A stretch of DNA of 64,000 nt. Origin: Deferribacteres bacterium (GTDB lineage Bacteria; Chrysiogenota; Deferribacteres; Deferribacterales; Geovibrionaceae). The position numbers and the translations under genes were made by a program. The DNA lies in the NCBI GenBank assembly GCA_023395255.1, contig JAEWZN010000006.1:1-64000 (forward strand), in the 5' to 3' direction. This document shows, in pieces, positions 50,440 through 59,441 of the stretch. The notes under the pieces were generated by a model. The model saw nothing but the letters and a program-made list of their open reading frames with translations. It did no database searches and was not told the DNA's origin. How positions within the stretch are numbered: position 1 is the first letter of the stretch; the number at the start of each line of letters is the position of its first letter.

Positions 50440-52446
50440 TCAGAACAGCGGCAGTTCCACCGTGAAGCGGCTGCCGCCTTCCGGGTTGTCTGTCACGTAT
50501 ATCCTTCCGCCGTGGTCGGTTACAATCTCCCTGCATATGGCAAGCCCAAGGCCTATTCCGCCTGCGCCTGTTTTCGTTTTTGATGACTGAGTGAATTTTT
50601 CAAAAATAAGCAGCTTTTCAGATTCGTCCACACCGGGCCCGCAGTCCGTAACAGTTATTTTCAGGAATGAGTTTTCCGGCTCGATTTCTGTTGTGATCAC
50701 ACTGTCCGGCGGGCTGAATTTGGCTGCGTTTGAATAAATATTAAGAAAAACCTGCCTGAGCTTTGCCGCATCACCGCAGATCATAATGTCATTTTCCGGT
50801 ATTTCCGCGGTTATCTTTTTTTCAAGGAATGCTCTCTCCAGTTCCTTCACTGCTTCCATGAGGAGATCTGCCGCCATGCATTTTGATATTTTGTATTTCA
50901 TTCTGCCTGATTCAAGATCGGAAAGGTCTATGAGGTCATTTATGAAAGACAGCAGACGGTCAGCGCTTTCCGTTATTTTCCCGAAATAGTTCTTCTGTCT
51001 TGTATCTTTGGTGTTTTCGAACTTTTTCATGCCGAATGATGAATAGCTGAGTACAGCGTGCATCGGCGTTCTTATTTCATGGGACATGTTCGCCAGAAAC
51101 TCGGTTTTTACCATGCTGGCTTCCGTGGCCTTTTTTCTCGCTGTTATAAGTTCTTCCGTCACCTTGGATATTTTCAGGTTTTCGCTTCTGAGATGAGTGC
51201 TGATGTCTTGCAGATCCTTTATTCTCTCCTCAACTGTCTTTTCGAGGTTTTCCTTTATCTCTTTCAGGCGTTTTTCATTATTGATGGCTGCTGAGTGGTC
51301 AGATAAGAGCCTTTTTCCCATCTGCTCCAGTTCACTTGCTCTCTCTTCCGCTTTTTTATATGAATTCTCGACAGATTCCATGAAAAACTTTTTCCCTCTG
51401 CCGACAACAATGAACACCGCATACATCAGCAGAAGGGCAGCCAGAGCGGATATTGCGGCGTTTGTATAAAACTTGTGCCTGTGATCGCGCAGAATGTTTT
51501 TTCCCGTTATCTCTGATGAGGGTTCATTAACCCCGGCCGCAACCAGCCAGTTCCAGGGTGTTATTCTTCTTACCACTGTCATGCGGAGGTTTTTGCTGCC
51601 CGTGTCACCTTCCGGTATTTCATAAAAGAAAGAGCCTTTTCCCTCCCCAAGTCTGGATGCCAGCTTGTCCATATATATACTGTCTGTGCGTATATTCCCG
51701 GCAGTTTTGATGATTTTTATAGTGTCTCTGTTTTTTTCGGCAACAGCAAAAAAGTTTATGGAATTACCGTTTTCATTGAGATTTTCAAGCTGGGAGATTA
51801 TGTAGTTTTGTATTTTTTCCGTGCTTTTTTCATTGCAGAATCCAGAGCCGATTATCATTCCGTCAGGAGCAAGCTTTTTTATGTATGCTGTTTTCTCAAT
51901 AATATCCCCCTTTTCAGTATTAACCCTGTAGCTTGTTACAGCAGAACTCCCGTAAGGCATCTCTCTCATCAGTTCTTTCAGTCTTTTAAGCTCATCGCTG
52001 ATGATTACCTGTTTCAGCTTCCCTTTAAGAGGGTGCACCAGCAGCTTGTCACCTGTCAGTGCGTAGACATACTCATCTCCGGCTGATGAGTTGGCAGTTT
52101 TCAGATATTCGAAAAGAGCTTCGTTATCAGCCGCTCCGGGGGTTTCCCTTACTTCCGCTACAGAGGCTGTAAAAGACTCCACCCTCTGGCGTACGGAACG
52201 GAGGGATTCTTCCTGCTCCTGCCTGATAACAAAGTCAATTTCCGCCTCAAGCTGTTCCATGAGATGCTCAAGGTTCATCCTTCTGTTTTCTGCCGCCTGT
52301 TTTTCCGCTGCCTCAGTTTTGATTTTGTAGGAATCGGAGTAAACTGTGAGAAGCACAGCCTCCGCAAACAGTATTCCTGTAAGGAGCAGAGCGGTGAGCA
52401 GAGAGAAATTCCTTTCAATGGCGGCTGTTGCGCTGTGTTTGTTCAT
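50440..52446 (-). CDS. membrane sensor histidine kinase with Cache-like periplasmic domain
   Basis: A 668-residue kinase. TM1 (about 15-36) and TM2 (about 330-350) bracket a large periplasmic Cache-like region (YVYALTGDKLLVHPLKGK and IIKKLAPDGMIIGSGF fit one half, WNWLVAAGVNEPSSE the other). A coiled coil leads to HisKA with FLANMSHEIRTPMHAVLSY and HATPase with VFLNIYSNAAKFSPPD, VTDCGPGVDES and GIGLGLAICREIV. The enzyme looks active. Its start overlaps the end of the pseudokinase gene by four bases. Confidence 0.92.
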   Translation of the reverse strand: MNKHSATAAIERNFSLLTALLLTGILFAEAVLLTVYSDSYKIKTEAAEKQAAENRRMNLEHLMEQLEAEIDFVIRQEQEESLRSVRQRVESFTASVAEVRETPGAADNEALFEYLKTANSSAGDEYVYALTGDKLLVHPLKGKLKQVIISDELKRLKELMREMPYGSSAVTSYRVNTEKGDIIEKTAYIKKLAPDGMIIGSGFCNEKSTEKIQNYIISQLENLNENGNSINFFAVAEKNRDTIKIIKTAGNIRTDSIYMDKLASRLGEGKGSFFYEIPEGDTGSKNLRMTVVRRITPWNWLVAAGVNEPSSEITGKNILRDHRHKFYTNAAISALAALLLMYAVFIVVGRGKKFFMESVENSYKKAEERASELEQMGKRLLSDHSAAINNEKRLKEIKENLEKTVEERIKDLQDISTHLRSENLKISKVTEELITARKKATEASMVKTEFLANMSHEIRTPMHAVLSYSSFGMKKFENTKDTRQKNYFGKITESADRLLSFINDLIDLSDLESGRMKYKISKCMAADLLMEAVKELERAFLEKKITAEIPENDIMICGDAAKLRQVFLNIYSNAAKFSPPDSVITTEIEPENSFLKITVTDCGPGVDESEKLLIFEKFTQSSKTKTGAGGIGLGLAICREIVTDHGGRIYVTDNPEGGSRFTVELPLF

Positions 52447-54491
52447 TGCTGCTCCATAAGGTCGGGGATGACTACGGAGAAGATGCTGCCCCTGTCTGTT
52501 TCTGTTATGAAGAAAGTGCCGCCGCAGCGTTTGAGAGCTTCGTTGAAAATGCTGATGTTGATTGAAGCACTGTCCGGTGAGGCTGACAGGCTGAAAGTGC
52601 TGTGCCCCTTAAGCTCATTCAGACCTGCAATATACCCGATTTCTACAGTGGCAGCGTTTACAAGAACACCGGAACGGAGGGATTTTGTGGGAAAATAGCG
52701 CAGGTTGAGAACGCTGTCCGGAGCAGAGTTTCTGGCTGCGTAAGTGAAAAGGTGAAGAAATGCAAGCTCCGCATGTCTGCACCTTGTCAGCACACGCATG
52801 TTCTCAGAGGAAAACTCTATATTGAGAGTGCTTTTTGCCGAGGCGAACAAAGGATTTGTCTCGTAACTGAGTTTTGCAAACAGCTCACGGAAATCAAGGG
52901 GTGATATTTTGTCTTCCGTTTTTCCTGCCTCAAGTTTGGAAAGATCGATGATAAGCCCAAGAAAGCTCATCAGCTCGCCGCCTTTAGCGTGTATTCTGCC
53001 GAAAAGCTCAGCTATTTCCTCAGGTTTCATCTCTTCAAAATGCGAGCTTCCGATTTCTGAAAAGGTTTTGATGTCTGTTACCATGGTTTTGAGCTTATCA
53101 GACGTGTTTGTGAGGAACTCACGTTTCATTACGTTGGCCGCCTCGGCCTTTTCTTTTTCAGCGCGCAGGATATGATCCTGCTGAGTGCGTTCCATATTTT
53201 CAGCGATGAGCATTTCATTCATCTTTTTATACTCTTTGGTTTTCATGGCGAGCTTTTCCTCAAGCTCCAGCCTTTGGGTATCTAATTTTTTTTCCTTTTC
53301 CATATGCAGACTTATTTTTTCAGCCAGTCTGAAATTCATCTCCTGTATTCTGCTGAGTTTTTCTCCGACGGGCTTCATGGCGGAGGATGCAAGAATTTTA
53401 TTTTTGACAAGTATGAAAACCGTGAAAATCCCCATCGCGCCGAACAGGGATATTATCAGAAATCCGCTTGATACATCTGCCGCGGCTGAGTCCGGAGTGT
53501 CTGAGGCCGGATATATATTTTCATAGCCGAAAAAATGGCTCTTGGTAATATGCCAGTTCCAGTCCGGGTATTTTTCTGTCAGTGTAAGCACCTCCGAATA
53601 TTTGCCGAAAACCGGGTCTCTGCGGATGTGGATCAGGCTGCTTTTGTTGCCGTATACGACCGGAGCAAACTCAGTACTTTTACCTGCATTTGCCTCCTCT
53701 GTTCTTTCGAGCTCCTCATTCATAAGAGTTTTCAGAAAACTGTCCCGTGTGAAGGTCTGCACTGATTCGAATATATTGATCCTGTCGTAAGCCGGATAAA
53801 GCATGTACTGATTTGTCAGATCATCAATAACCTTCGCTTTGATAAGCTTTTCCGTTTCTGCATGGTCAGTCTCCGCGATCACGCTGATTCCGGTTTCTTC
53901 ATCTGAGATGAAATAAGCAAGTTTTTTGTTCATTGCCATGCCGTATGCGGAATCAAGGGTGTATGAAATGAAATGACCGTTAAACTTCTCAGAGTTTGCG
54001 GTCAGTTCAGCAAATATGTTCTTTGCCTCACTGTTTCTGAATCCGTAAAAAGATGAATTTTCATAAAGTTCGTCAGCCGGAAAAATGTATGCTCTTCCGT
54101 CTTTGCCCAATACATATATTCTGTAGGTTTCATCCTGTCTGTTGAGGGCGGCAATAACCGAAACTGCAAAGACCGCTTTTTCGGCCTGTTCATTCTTCAT
54201 TTTTGTTATGAACTTTATGGCAGTTTCTGCGCGGTTTTTGAGTCTGTCGTTTATTGCGGCCTCTTCCTGTCTGCGGATGTAGGATATTCTGTTTACAGTA
54301 CTGTCCAGTTCCTGCCTAAGTTCCTTAGCAGCCATTTCTGTTTTGGTGTCAAGCGCATGGCGCGCTTCATGCGGAGAGCGTATTATGCTGTCGGTAAAAA
54401 AAAGGATGGTTCCCGCAGCCGCCAGAAGCAGGAAAAGGGCCGCAAAAATACCGTATTGAGCGGAATATTTTATGGCTGCCCGCCTCTGCAC
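52443..54491 (-). CDS. membrane sensor pseudo-histidine kinase
   Basis: A 682-residue protein with the layout of its neighbour: TM1 (about 13-33), Cache-like periplasmic domain (RIYVLGKDGRAYIFPADELYENSSF; YPDWNWHITKSHFFGYENIYP), TM2 near 343-363 and a long coiled coil. Where kinases have EFLANMSHEIRTP it reads EFLTNTSDKLKTM, so the phospho-accepting His is Asp. The ATPase region lacks recognisable N, G1 and G2 boxes (YAARNSAPDS; no GXGL). It cannot be a normal kinase and may regulate or heterodimerise with the overlapping kinase. Composition and length are otherwise intact. Confidence 0.88.
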   Translation of the reverse strand: MQRRAAIKYSAQYGIFAALFLLLAAAGTILFFTDSIIRSPHEARHALDTKTEMAAKELRQELDSTVNRISYIRRQEEAAINDRLKNRAETAIKFITKMKNEQAEKAVFAVSVIAALNRQDETYRIYVLGKDGRAYIFPADELYENSSFYGFRNSEAKNIFAELTANSEKFNGHFISYTLDSAYGMAMNKKLAYFISDEETGISVIAETDHAETEKLIKAKVIDDLTNQYMLYPAYDRINIFESVQTFTRDSFLKTLMNEELERTEEANAGKSTEFAPVVYGNKSSLIHIRRDPVFGKYSEVLTLTEKYPDWNWHITKSHFFGYENIYPASDTPDSAAADVSSGFLIISLFGAMGIFTVFILVKNKILASSAMKPVGEKLSRIQEMNFRLAEKISLHMEKEKKLDTQRLELEEKLAMKTKEYKKMNEMLIAENMERTQQDHILRAEKEKAEAANVMKREFLTNTSDKLKTMVTDIKTFSEIGSSHFEEMKPEEIAELFGRIHAKGGELMSFLGLIIDLSKLEAGKTEDKISPLDFRELFAKLSYETNPLFASAKSTLNIEFSSENMRVLTRCRHAELAFLHLFTYAARNSAPDSVLNLRYFPTKSLRSGVLVNAATVEIGYIAGLNELKGHSTFSLSASPDSASINISIFNEALKRCGGTFFITETDRGSIFSVVIPDLMEQQ

Positions 54492-55537
54492 GGCACTGAC
54501 AGTCTGAAAACAGCGCCGCCGCAGGCTGAGTCTGAAACCTCTACGGTTCCGCCGTGCATCTCCGCTATATTTTTTACAATGCTGAGGCCTATGCCCATGC
54601 CTTTTATATGCCTGCGGCTGTCTGTTATGCGGAAGTCATTGAAAATTGTGGTTTTTGTGTCATCATCAAGCCCCTGACCGCAGTCCTCCGCATGAAAAAG
54701 AGCCAGCCCGTTATCGTAGAAAACCTTAAGCTTTATCTCCGAGTTTTTGTCGGAATAGATGACCGCATTCTCCACAAGCATTGCGAGAGCCTCACTCAGC
54801 GCTTCCCTGTCTCCGCTGATCAGGCTGTCAGATATGATTTCAGTGCTGATTTTAATATTTTTGTCATCCGCATCATGCTGTTTTCTCTGCACGGCTTCAC
54901 GCAGGCATTCAGATGCCTGAAATTCGCTGAGCCTGAGTTTGAAGCCTGATTTCAGCCTGCAAAGCATAGTGGTTTTATGCACCAGATCCGCTATCTGCTT
55001 TGCTCCGTGGAGAATAAGCTCCGTGAGTTCGCGGCTCTCTTTATCCAGATTCCTGTTCTCCAATAGGATTTCTGCCGGGCCTACAATGGCCGAAAGCGGT
55101 GTTCTGGTTTCATGGGAGAATATGTTTATGATGTCGCGCTTAACCGCATCCACCTCTTCGAGGCGTTTGAGCTTGAGGAATACTTTTATTTTTGCCAGCA
55201 GTTCGTCATCGTTGAAAGGTTTTGTTATGTAATCATCAGCCCCGGCTTCGTAGCCTTTGAGCCTGTCCTCAGTCATGGATTTGCCGGAGACGAGGATTAT
55301 CTTTGTGAACCTGTGGGTTTCCCCGGCGCGTATTCTGCGGCATACCTCATACCCGTCCATTCCGGGCATCATTATATCCAGCAGGATTAAGTCAGGCTTG
55401 AATATTTTCTCCGCCCTGAGTGCATCCTCACCGGAGGCAACAGCTGCGCATGAGTACTCAGAAGCCAGTATCTCCATCATTATGTCAAGGTTCACCGGGT
55501 CATCGTCCACTATGAGGATTCTGTGTTCGGATTCCAT
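54470..55537 (-). CDS. receiver-histidine kinase (cytoplasmic)
   Basis: A 355-residue soluble protein: receiver with DDDPVN and phospho-acceptor in ILLDIMMPGMDGYEV (near Asp55), VSGK and ITKPF, then HisKA with FSHETRTPLSAIVG and HATPase with MLVENAVIYSD, AEDCGQGLDD and GMGIGLSIVKNIAEMHGG. It is the first gene of a three-gene operon with the pseudokinase and the Cache kinase, overlapping the former by 22 bases. Confidence 0.92.
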   Translation of the reverse strand: MESEHRILIVDDDPVNLDIMMEILASEYSCAAVASGEDALRAEKIFKPDLILLDIMMPGMDGYEVCRRIRAGETHRFTKIILVSGKSMTEDRLKGYEAGADDYITKPFNDDELLAKIKVFLKLKRLEEVDAVKRDIINIFSHETRTPLSAIVGPAEILLENRNLDKESRELTELILHGAKQIADLVHKTTMLCRLKSGFKLRLSEFQASECLREAVQRKQHDADDKNIKISTEIISDSLISGDREALSEALAMLVENAVIYSDKNSEIKLKVFYDNGLALFHAEDCGQGLDDDTKTTIFNDFRITDSRRHIKGMGIGLSIVKNIAEMHGGTVEVSDSACGGAVFRLSVPCRGGQP

Positions 55538-55670
55538 AAAAAAGCCTCCGCAGGGTTCTGCTAATAATAAAGCTGTTTTTCGCGCACTTCAAGATCGCAT
55601 TGCGGGTTGTTCTTGTTTATAGTTTTTTAGGATGTTATTATCCGTTTTTTGTTTAACAGGTGTTATAAAT

Positions 55671-56852
55671 ATGTACGCATTCCGCAGCAAAAGCAGAATA
55701 GTAGTAACCTGCGCCAAGGGGATAAACCCGTTTCTTGAGGCTGAGCTTGAGGCTCTCGGTTACAGTATAAAGAATGAGTTTACCGCAGGGCTTGAGATTG
55801 AAGGCTCCATGAAGGATGCTATGAGGCTTAACCTCATGCTGAGAACAGGTAGCCGTGTTCTTTTCCAGCTTGCCCGTTTCCGCGCCGCAGGGCCCGATGA
55901 ACTGTACAAAGAGGTAAAAAAGCTTCCATGGGAGGATATGCTCGACCCGTCCGGGTATTTCAGCATAACTTCATCAGTTCTTAATGACAATATAAGGGAC
56001 ACCAGATTTGCCAACCTCCGCTGCAAGGATGCAATTGCGGACAGAATGACGGCTAAGCTGGGCAAAAGACCGGACACCGGGCCTGAACTAAACGCCGCGG
56101 TTCTCTTTCTTCACTGGAGAGAGGATGAATGCGCGCTGTACATAGATACCTCCGGCGAGGCGCTCTCCAAAAGAGGATACAGGTATAACCCCATGATGGC
56201 GCCCATGACGGAGACTCTGGCTGCTGCTGTCATCATGAAAACCGGCTGGAAGGGAACGGACAGCTTCATTAACCCCATGTGCGGCAGCGGCACTCTGGCC
56301 ATTGAGGCGCTCATGAGCGCTCTCAACATGGCGGGGGGGATAATAAGACGGAACTTCGGCTTCATGCACATTTTAGGCTTCAATAAAAAAGAGTGGAGCG
56401 ATATACGAAACGATGCGCTCCGTGTGGTGAAGAAGGAGATTAAAGGGCAGGTCATAGTCTCTGACCATGATGAAAGATGCCTTAAGGCAGTAGAAGAGAA
56501 CGCCGGATACGCCGGGGTGGAGGAGTATCTGGATTACCAGCTCTGCGATTTTCGCGACTGCACAGTGCCGGACGGCGGCGGGGTGGTTATACTGAACCCG
56601 GAATACGGCAAAAGGCTAGGCGATGAAAAGCACCTCGAATCCGTTTACGGCAGCATAGGCGACTTTTTTAAAGCCAAGTGTCAGGGCTACAGGGGCTACA
56701 TCTTCACCGGGAACATGAATCTGGCTAAGCATGTGGGTCTGCGGACAGCCTCAAAAACTGTTTTCTTCAACTCTAAGATAGAGTGCCGCCTGCTTGAATA
56801 TGAGCTTTACAAAGGAACAAAGAAACATCAGGATAAAGACGAAGAAGCATAG
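55671..56852 (+). CDS. THUMP-domain RNA methyltransferase (RlmL N-terminal/YpsC type)
   Basis: A 393-residue class I methyltransferase. An N-terminal ferredoxin-like/THUMP region (about 10-165) precedes the SAM domain with MCGSGTLAIEALMSA (near 214) and VIVSDHDERCLKAVEENA (near 267). Motif IV reads LNPEYGKRLGD where most m2G enzymes have NPPYG. It probably makes N2-methylguanosine in 23S rRNA, like the first half of RlmL. The ATG at 55671 has AGGTG ahead; earlier in-frame starts give a leader unlike the family. Confidence 0.87.
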   Translation: MYAFRSKSRIVVTCAKGINPFLEAELEALGYSIKNEFTAGLEIEGSMKDAMRLNLMLRTGSRVLFQLARFRAAGPDELYKEVKKLPWEDMLDPSGYFSITSSVLNDNIRDTRFANLRCKDAIADRMTAKLGKRPDTGPELNAAVLFLHWREDECALYIDTSGEALSKRGYRYNPMMAPMTETLAAAVIMKTGWKGTDSFINPMCGSGTLAIEALMSALNMAGGIIRRNFGFMHILGFNKKEWSDIRNDALRVVKKEIKGQVIVSDHDERCLKAVEENAGYAGVEEYLDYQLCDFRDCTVPDGGGVVILNPEYGKRLGDEKHLESVYGSIGDFFKAKCQGYRGYIFTGNMNLAKHVGLRTASKTVFFNSKIECRLLEYELYKGTKKHQDKDEEA

Positions 56853-56868
56853 TTAAGGAGCAGAAACA

Positions 56869-57330
56869 ATGATCAAAAAAGTTTTTCTCTGCGCTTTCTG
56901 CGCGGTTTTTCTCAGTGCATGCCTCACTCCGAAGGAGTGCAGGGTGGCTAAAAATGTTCTTATCATGCCTGCGGATTACAGCACATCGCAGGGTGCGGGT
57001 ATTGATTTCGGAAGAAATTTTCAGAAAAAACTCACAGACGGAGTAACGGACAGATTCAAGGCTCTTAAGATTAAGGAAGGGTTTGAAGGCGAAAACAGCG
57101 ATATTATAGTCCGTGTTGTTCTTGTGGAATATTCCGACCCGGTTTTCAGCGACAGCCTTGTTAACTCCGGTACAGGCAATGTTGAGGTGAGTGTGAGAAT
57201 TTTCAGCGGGAAGGGTGCTCTGCTGAAGGAAACTTACATAATGCGTGACCTGAAAAAAGGCACACAGGAAGAGGTTCTTAAAAGCATAGTCGATGAGGCT
57301 GTGACGTTTATAGATAAAAAGTGCCTTTAG
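56869..57330 (+). CDS. putative lipoprotein
   Basis: A 153-residue lipoprotein precursor with lipobox LSAC (Cys18). The mature part has strands VLIMPADYS, IIVRVVLVEYSD and GNVEVSVRIFSGKGALLKE and resembles small DUF4410-like outer-membrane lipoproteins. AAGGAG precedes the ATG; the gene follows the methyltransferase by 16 bases. Confidence 0.75.
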   Translation: MIKKVFLCAFCAVFLSACLTPKECRVAKNVLIMPADYSTSQGAGIDFGRNFQKKLTDGVTDRFKALKIKEGFEGENSDIIVRVVLVEYSDPVFSDSLVNSGTGNVEVSVRIFSGKGALLKETYIMRDLKKGTQEEVLKSIVDEAVTFIDKKCL

Positions 57331-57338
57331 GCTGAAAA

Positions 57339-57360
57339 GGGGCGGAATAATTTCCGCCCC
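57339..57360. terminator. bidirectional terminator
   Basis: GGGGCGGAA-TAAT-TTCCGCCCC, a perfect 9-bp stem between convergent genes, with AAAA on the left (a T-run on the minus strand) and ATTAT on the right. Confidence 0.75.
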
Positions 57361-57388
57361 ATTATGTGTTTAAATCATGCTTATATTC

Positions 57389-58453
57389 TCAGAAACCTAA
57401 GCTGAGAGTAAGAACGTGTCTTTCGTCCTCAAGCTGTCCGGCGTATGCGCCGAGTTCTTCCTGATAGTAAGCGTAATCAAGCGTTACATAGCGCAGATCC
57501 ACACCGAAACCTGCTGTGAAATAACCCTGGTGGATACCTGTTCTCAGTGCGAGAGCCTTCCATTTTGCCTGTGCGCCGAGATTCACCCTTTTGGCTATGT
57601 CGCTGTCCTGATCATTTGCCTGGAGCACATCCCTGAAATCCGCAACAAAGTCTGTTGAGAAGGGGCCTAACTTGGGAGAATATGCCACTGAGAGGTTAAA
57701 AGTTGTCTCAAGGTCTTTCGCATCGCCCATGCTGGTGGTTCCTATGTTGTTGATGGCGGCACCCACTCTGAGGTTTGAGGTGTTTTTGGGAGTAATGTTG
57801 TAAATAACGCCCACATTCGCAAGGAGCCCTGTCCCTTCTTCGAGGTCGTCTTCAATTATTTCGTCAAACTCATCGCTGGCTATATCTGCTACAGAATAGG
57901 TTTCGCTGAGGCTGCGTCTGTTCATGAGGATCACGCTAACGCCTACATCAAGCTTGTCGCTCATGAATGAGCGGGATATACCGCCTATAATTCCGTAGTC
58001 AATAACAGCGTCCGCATCCAGTTCAGGGAACACTTTGTTTCTGGCTATTCCTGTCACCTGCGCACTGGCGAATACGCCCAAAGAAAAGTTCTTTTTGTAG
58101 TAAGCGGGGAAGAATGTGCCGTTGAAGTTCTGGTAATCGCCTATAATATCACGGAGAAAGTCCGCGACTTCGGATTCATCGTCCCAGTCTGTATCACTGT
58201 AGGCGTTTTTATTGTCCATGAGGTTGTCATTGGCACCTATCTGAAGGTCCAGTATGCTCCATCTGGATTTGTCAATCCTCGCGAGTCCTGCGGGGTTGTA
58301 GAAAAGAGCGTACTGATCCTCACCCATTGCGTAGTATGCATCACCCATTCCGAGAGCTTTTGTGGAGCGCACTATGGACGGGTACTCCAGTGAGGCCGCG
58401 AACAGCACCGAGGGGAGTATAAGTATCGTTATAAGAATTATTAATTTTTTCAT
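57389..58453 (-). CDS. outer-membrane beta-barrel protein (UPF0164/TraF_2-like)
   Basis: A 354-residue exported protein (signal peptide ending near LFA-AS). STKALGMGDAYYAMGEDQYALFYNPAGLA near 29-57 is the signature of FadL-like and PorV/TraF_2-type barrels, and alternating amphipathic strands run to a terminal LTLSLGF (C-terminal Phe). It is coupled to the preceding lipoprotein gene by a TAATG overlap, so the pair may form an outer-membrane assembly. Function is not established. Confidence 0.75.
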   Translation of the reverse strand: MKKLIILITILILPSVLFAASLEYPSIVRSTKALGMGDAYYAMGEDQYALFYNPAGLARIDKSRWSILDLQIGANDNLMDNKNAYSDTDWDDESEVADFLRDIIGDYQNFNGTFFPAYYKKNFSLGVFASAQVTGIARNKVFPELDADAVIDYGIIGGISRSFMSDKLDVGVSVILMNRRSLSETYSVADIASDEFDEIIEDDLEEGTGLLANVGVIYNITPKNTSNLRVGAAINNIGTTSMGDAKDLETTFNLSVAYSPKLGPFSTDFVADFRDVLQANDQDSDIAKRVNLGAQAKWKALALRTGIHQGYFTAGFGVDLRYVTLDYAYYQEELGAYAGQLEDERHVLTLSLGF

Positions 58454-59298
58454 TATACATGCCCCCCTACAATCACATGGTTAATGTAATCTGCAATATC
58501 ACCCGCATCGTAAATATCGTTGCTGTCATAGTCCAGATCATCCAAGAAATCCTGAAAATCTTCCTTGATGTCGCTGGTGTCGCCGCCTTTGATGCTGCTG
58601 AAAACATCAATAGCGCCTGCTATCGCTGTGAGGTTTCTGTTGATGCGCTCGTTGGCAGCCAATAATGTCTGAGCTTCGCTTGCATTGTTGATTACATCCT
58701 GCTCATCAACAAGTGTGCCGTTGAGTGCATCACTTATCCCTTCCTGAGTGAGAACGAGAGAGTCAACACTGCTTACATCCATTACAGTTTTGGCTACGAG
58801 CAGCACTGTGTCCAGTGCGCCCAGAACACCTTTGAGAGTTCTGACGTTTTTGTCGGTTGAATTTTCGTCAAGCACGCTGAGAGCCTTGTTGACCCATTCA
58901 AGGTATTCGGAAATTGTGATCGGAGATTTGGCTCTCACTGAAGTTGAACCTGAGGGACCGTCTGCAGCTATCTCATCAGCGCCGAAAATTGATGAGATAA
59001 TATCAAACGTGTCGAGATCGGAATCCGCTACTTCGATCAGGTTGATGAAGTCCACATTGACCTTGCCGAGATAAGCCGAAGCCAGATAAACCTGTTCTTT
59101 GGGAGTGAGGTCAGATTTTGCTTCAAGTCTGCTTATCACCTTGTCGTAGTCCCCCTTGTCGAGGGCGAGAAGCATATCAAACTCTTTTGCCTCGCTGCTG
59201 CTGTCATCTGCAACATCCTCAAACAGGTTTGTTCCGCCGCATCCCGCAAATGTAAGCGTGAGCAGCAGGATACTGAGAAGTACTGCCAGTTTTTTCAT
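58453..59298 (-). CDS. putative lipoprotein, helical repeat type
   Basis: A 281-residue lipoprotein precursor with lipobox FAGC (Cys20) and a following GGT. The mature part is acidic and helical (LLALDKGDYDKVISRLEAKSDLTPKEQVYLASAYLGK looks like one TPR-type repeat) and ends in an aspartate-rich segment (FQDFLDDLDYDSNDIYDAGD). It precedes the barrel gene with overlapping stop and start. Confidence 0.75.
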   Translation of the reverse strand: MKKLAVLLSILLLTLTFAGCGGTNLFEDVADDSSSEAKEFDMLLALDKGDYDKVISRLEAKSDLTPKEQVYLASAYLGKVNVDFINLIEVADSDLDTFDIISSIFGADEIAADGPSGSTSVRAKSPITISEYLEWVNKALSVLDENSTDKNVRTLKGVLGALDTVLLVAKTVMDVSSVDSLVLTQEGISDALNGTLVDEQDVINNASEAQTLLAANERINRNLTAIAGAIDVFSSIKGGDTSDIKEDFQDFLDDLDYDSNDIYDAGDIADYINHVIVGGHV

Positions 59299-59441
59299 GT
59301 TAAACCCCTTTGTTGGTTGAATTAAATTATATTACCATAAGCATGATAATATTCAAAGACAGGTTAAAATAAAAGGTCATTTTACCAGCGCGTAAAATTG
59401 TTCTGTTGCTGTTTTTATCTGCCGATAGTATTATTCAGGCT

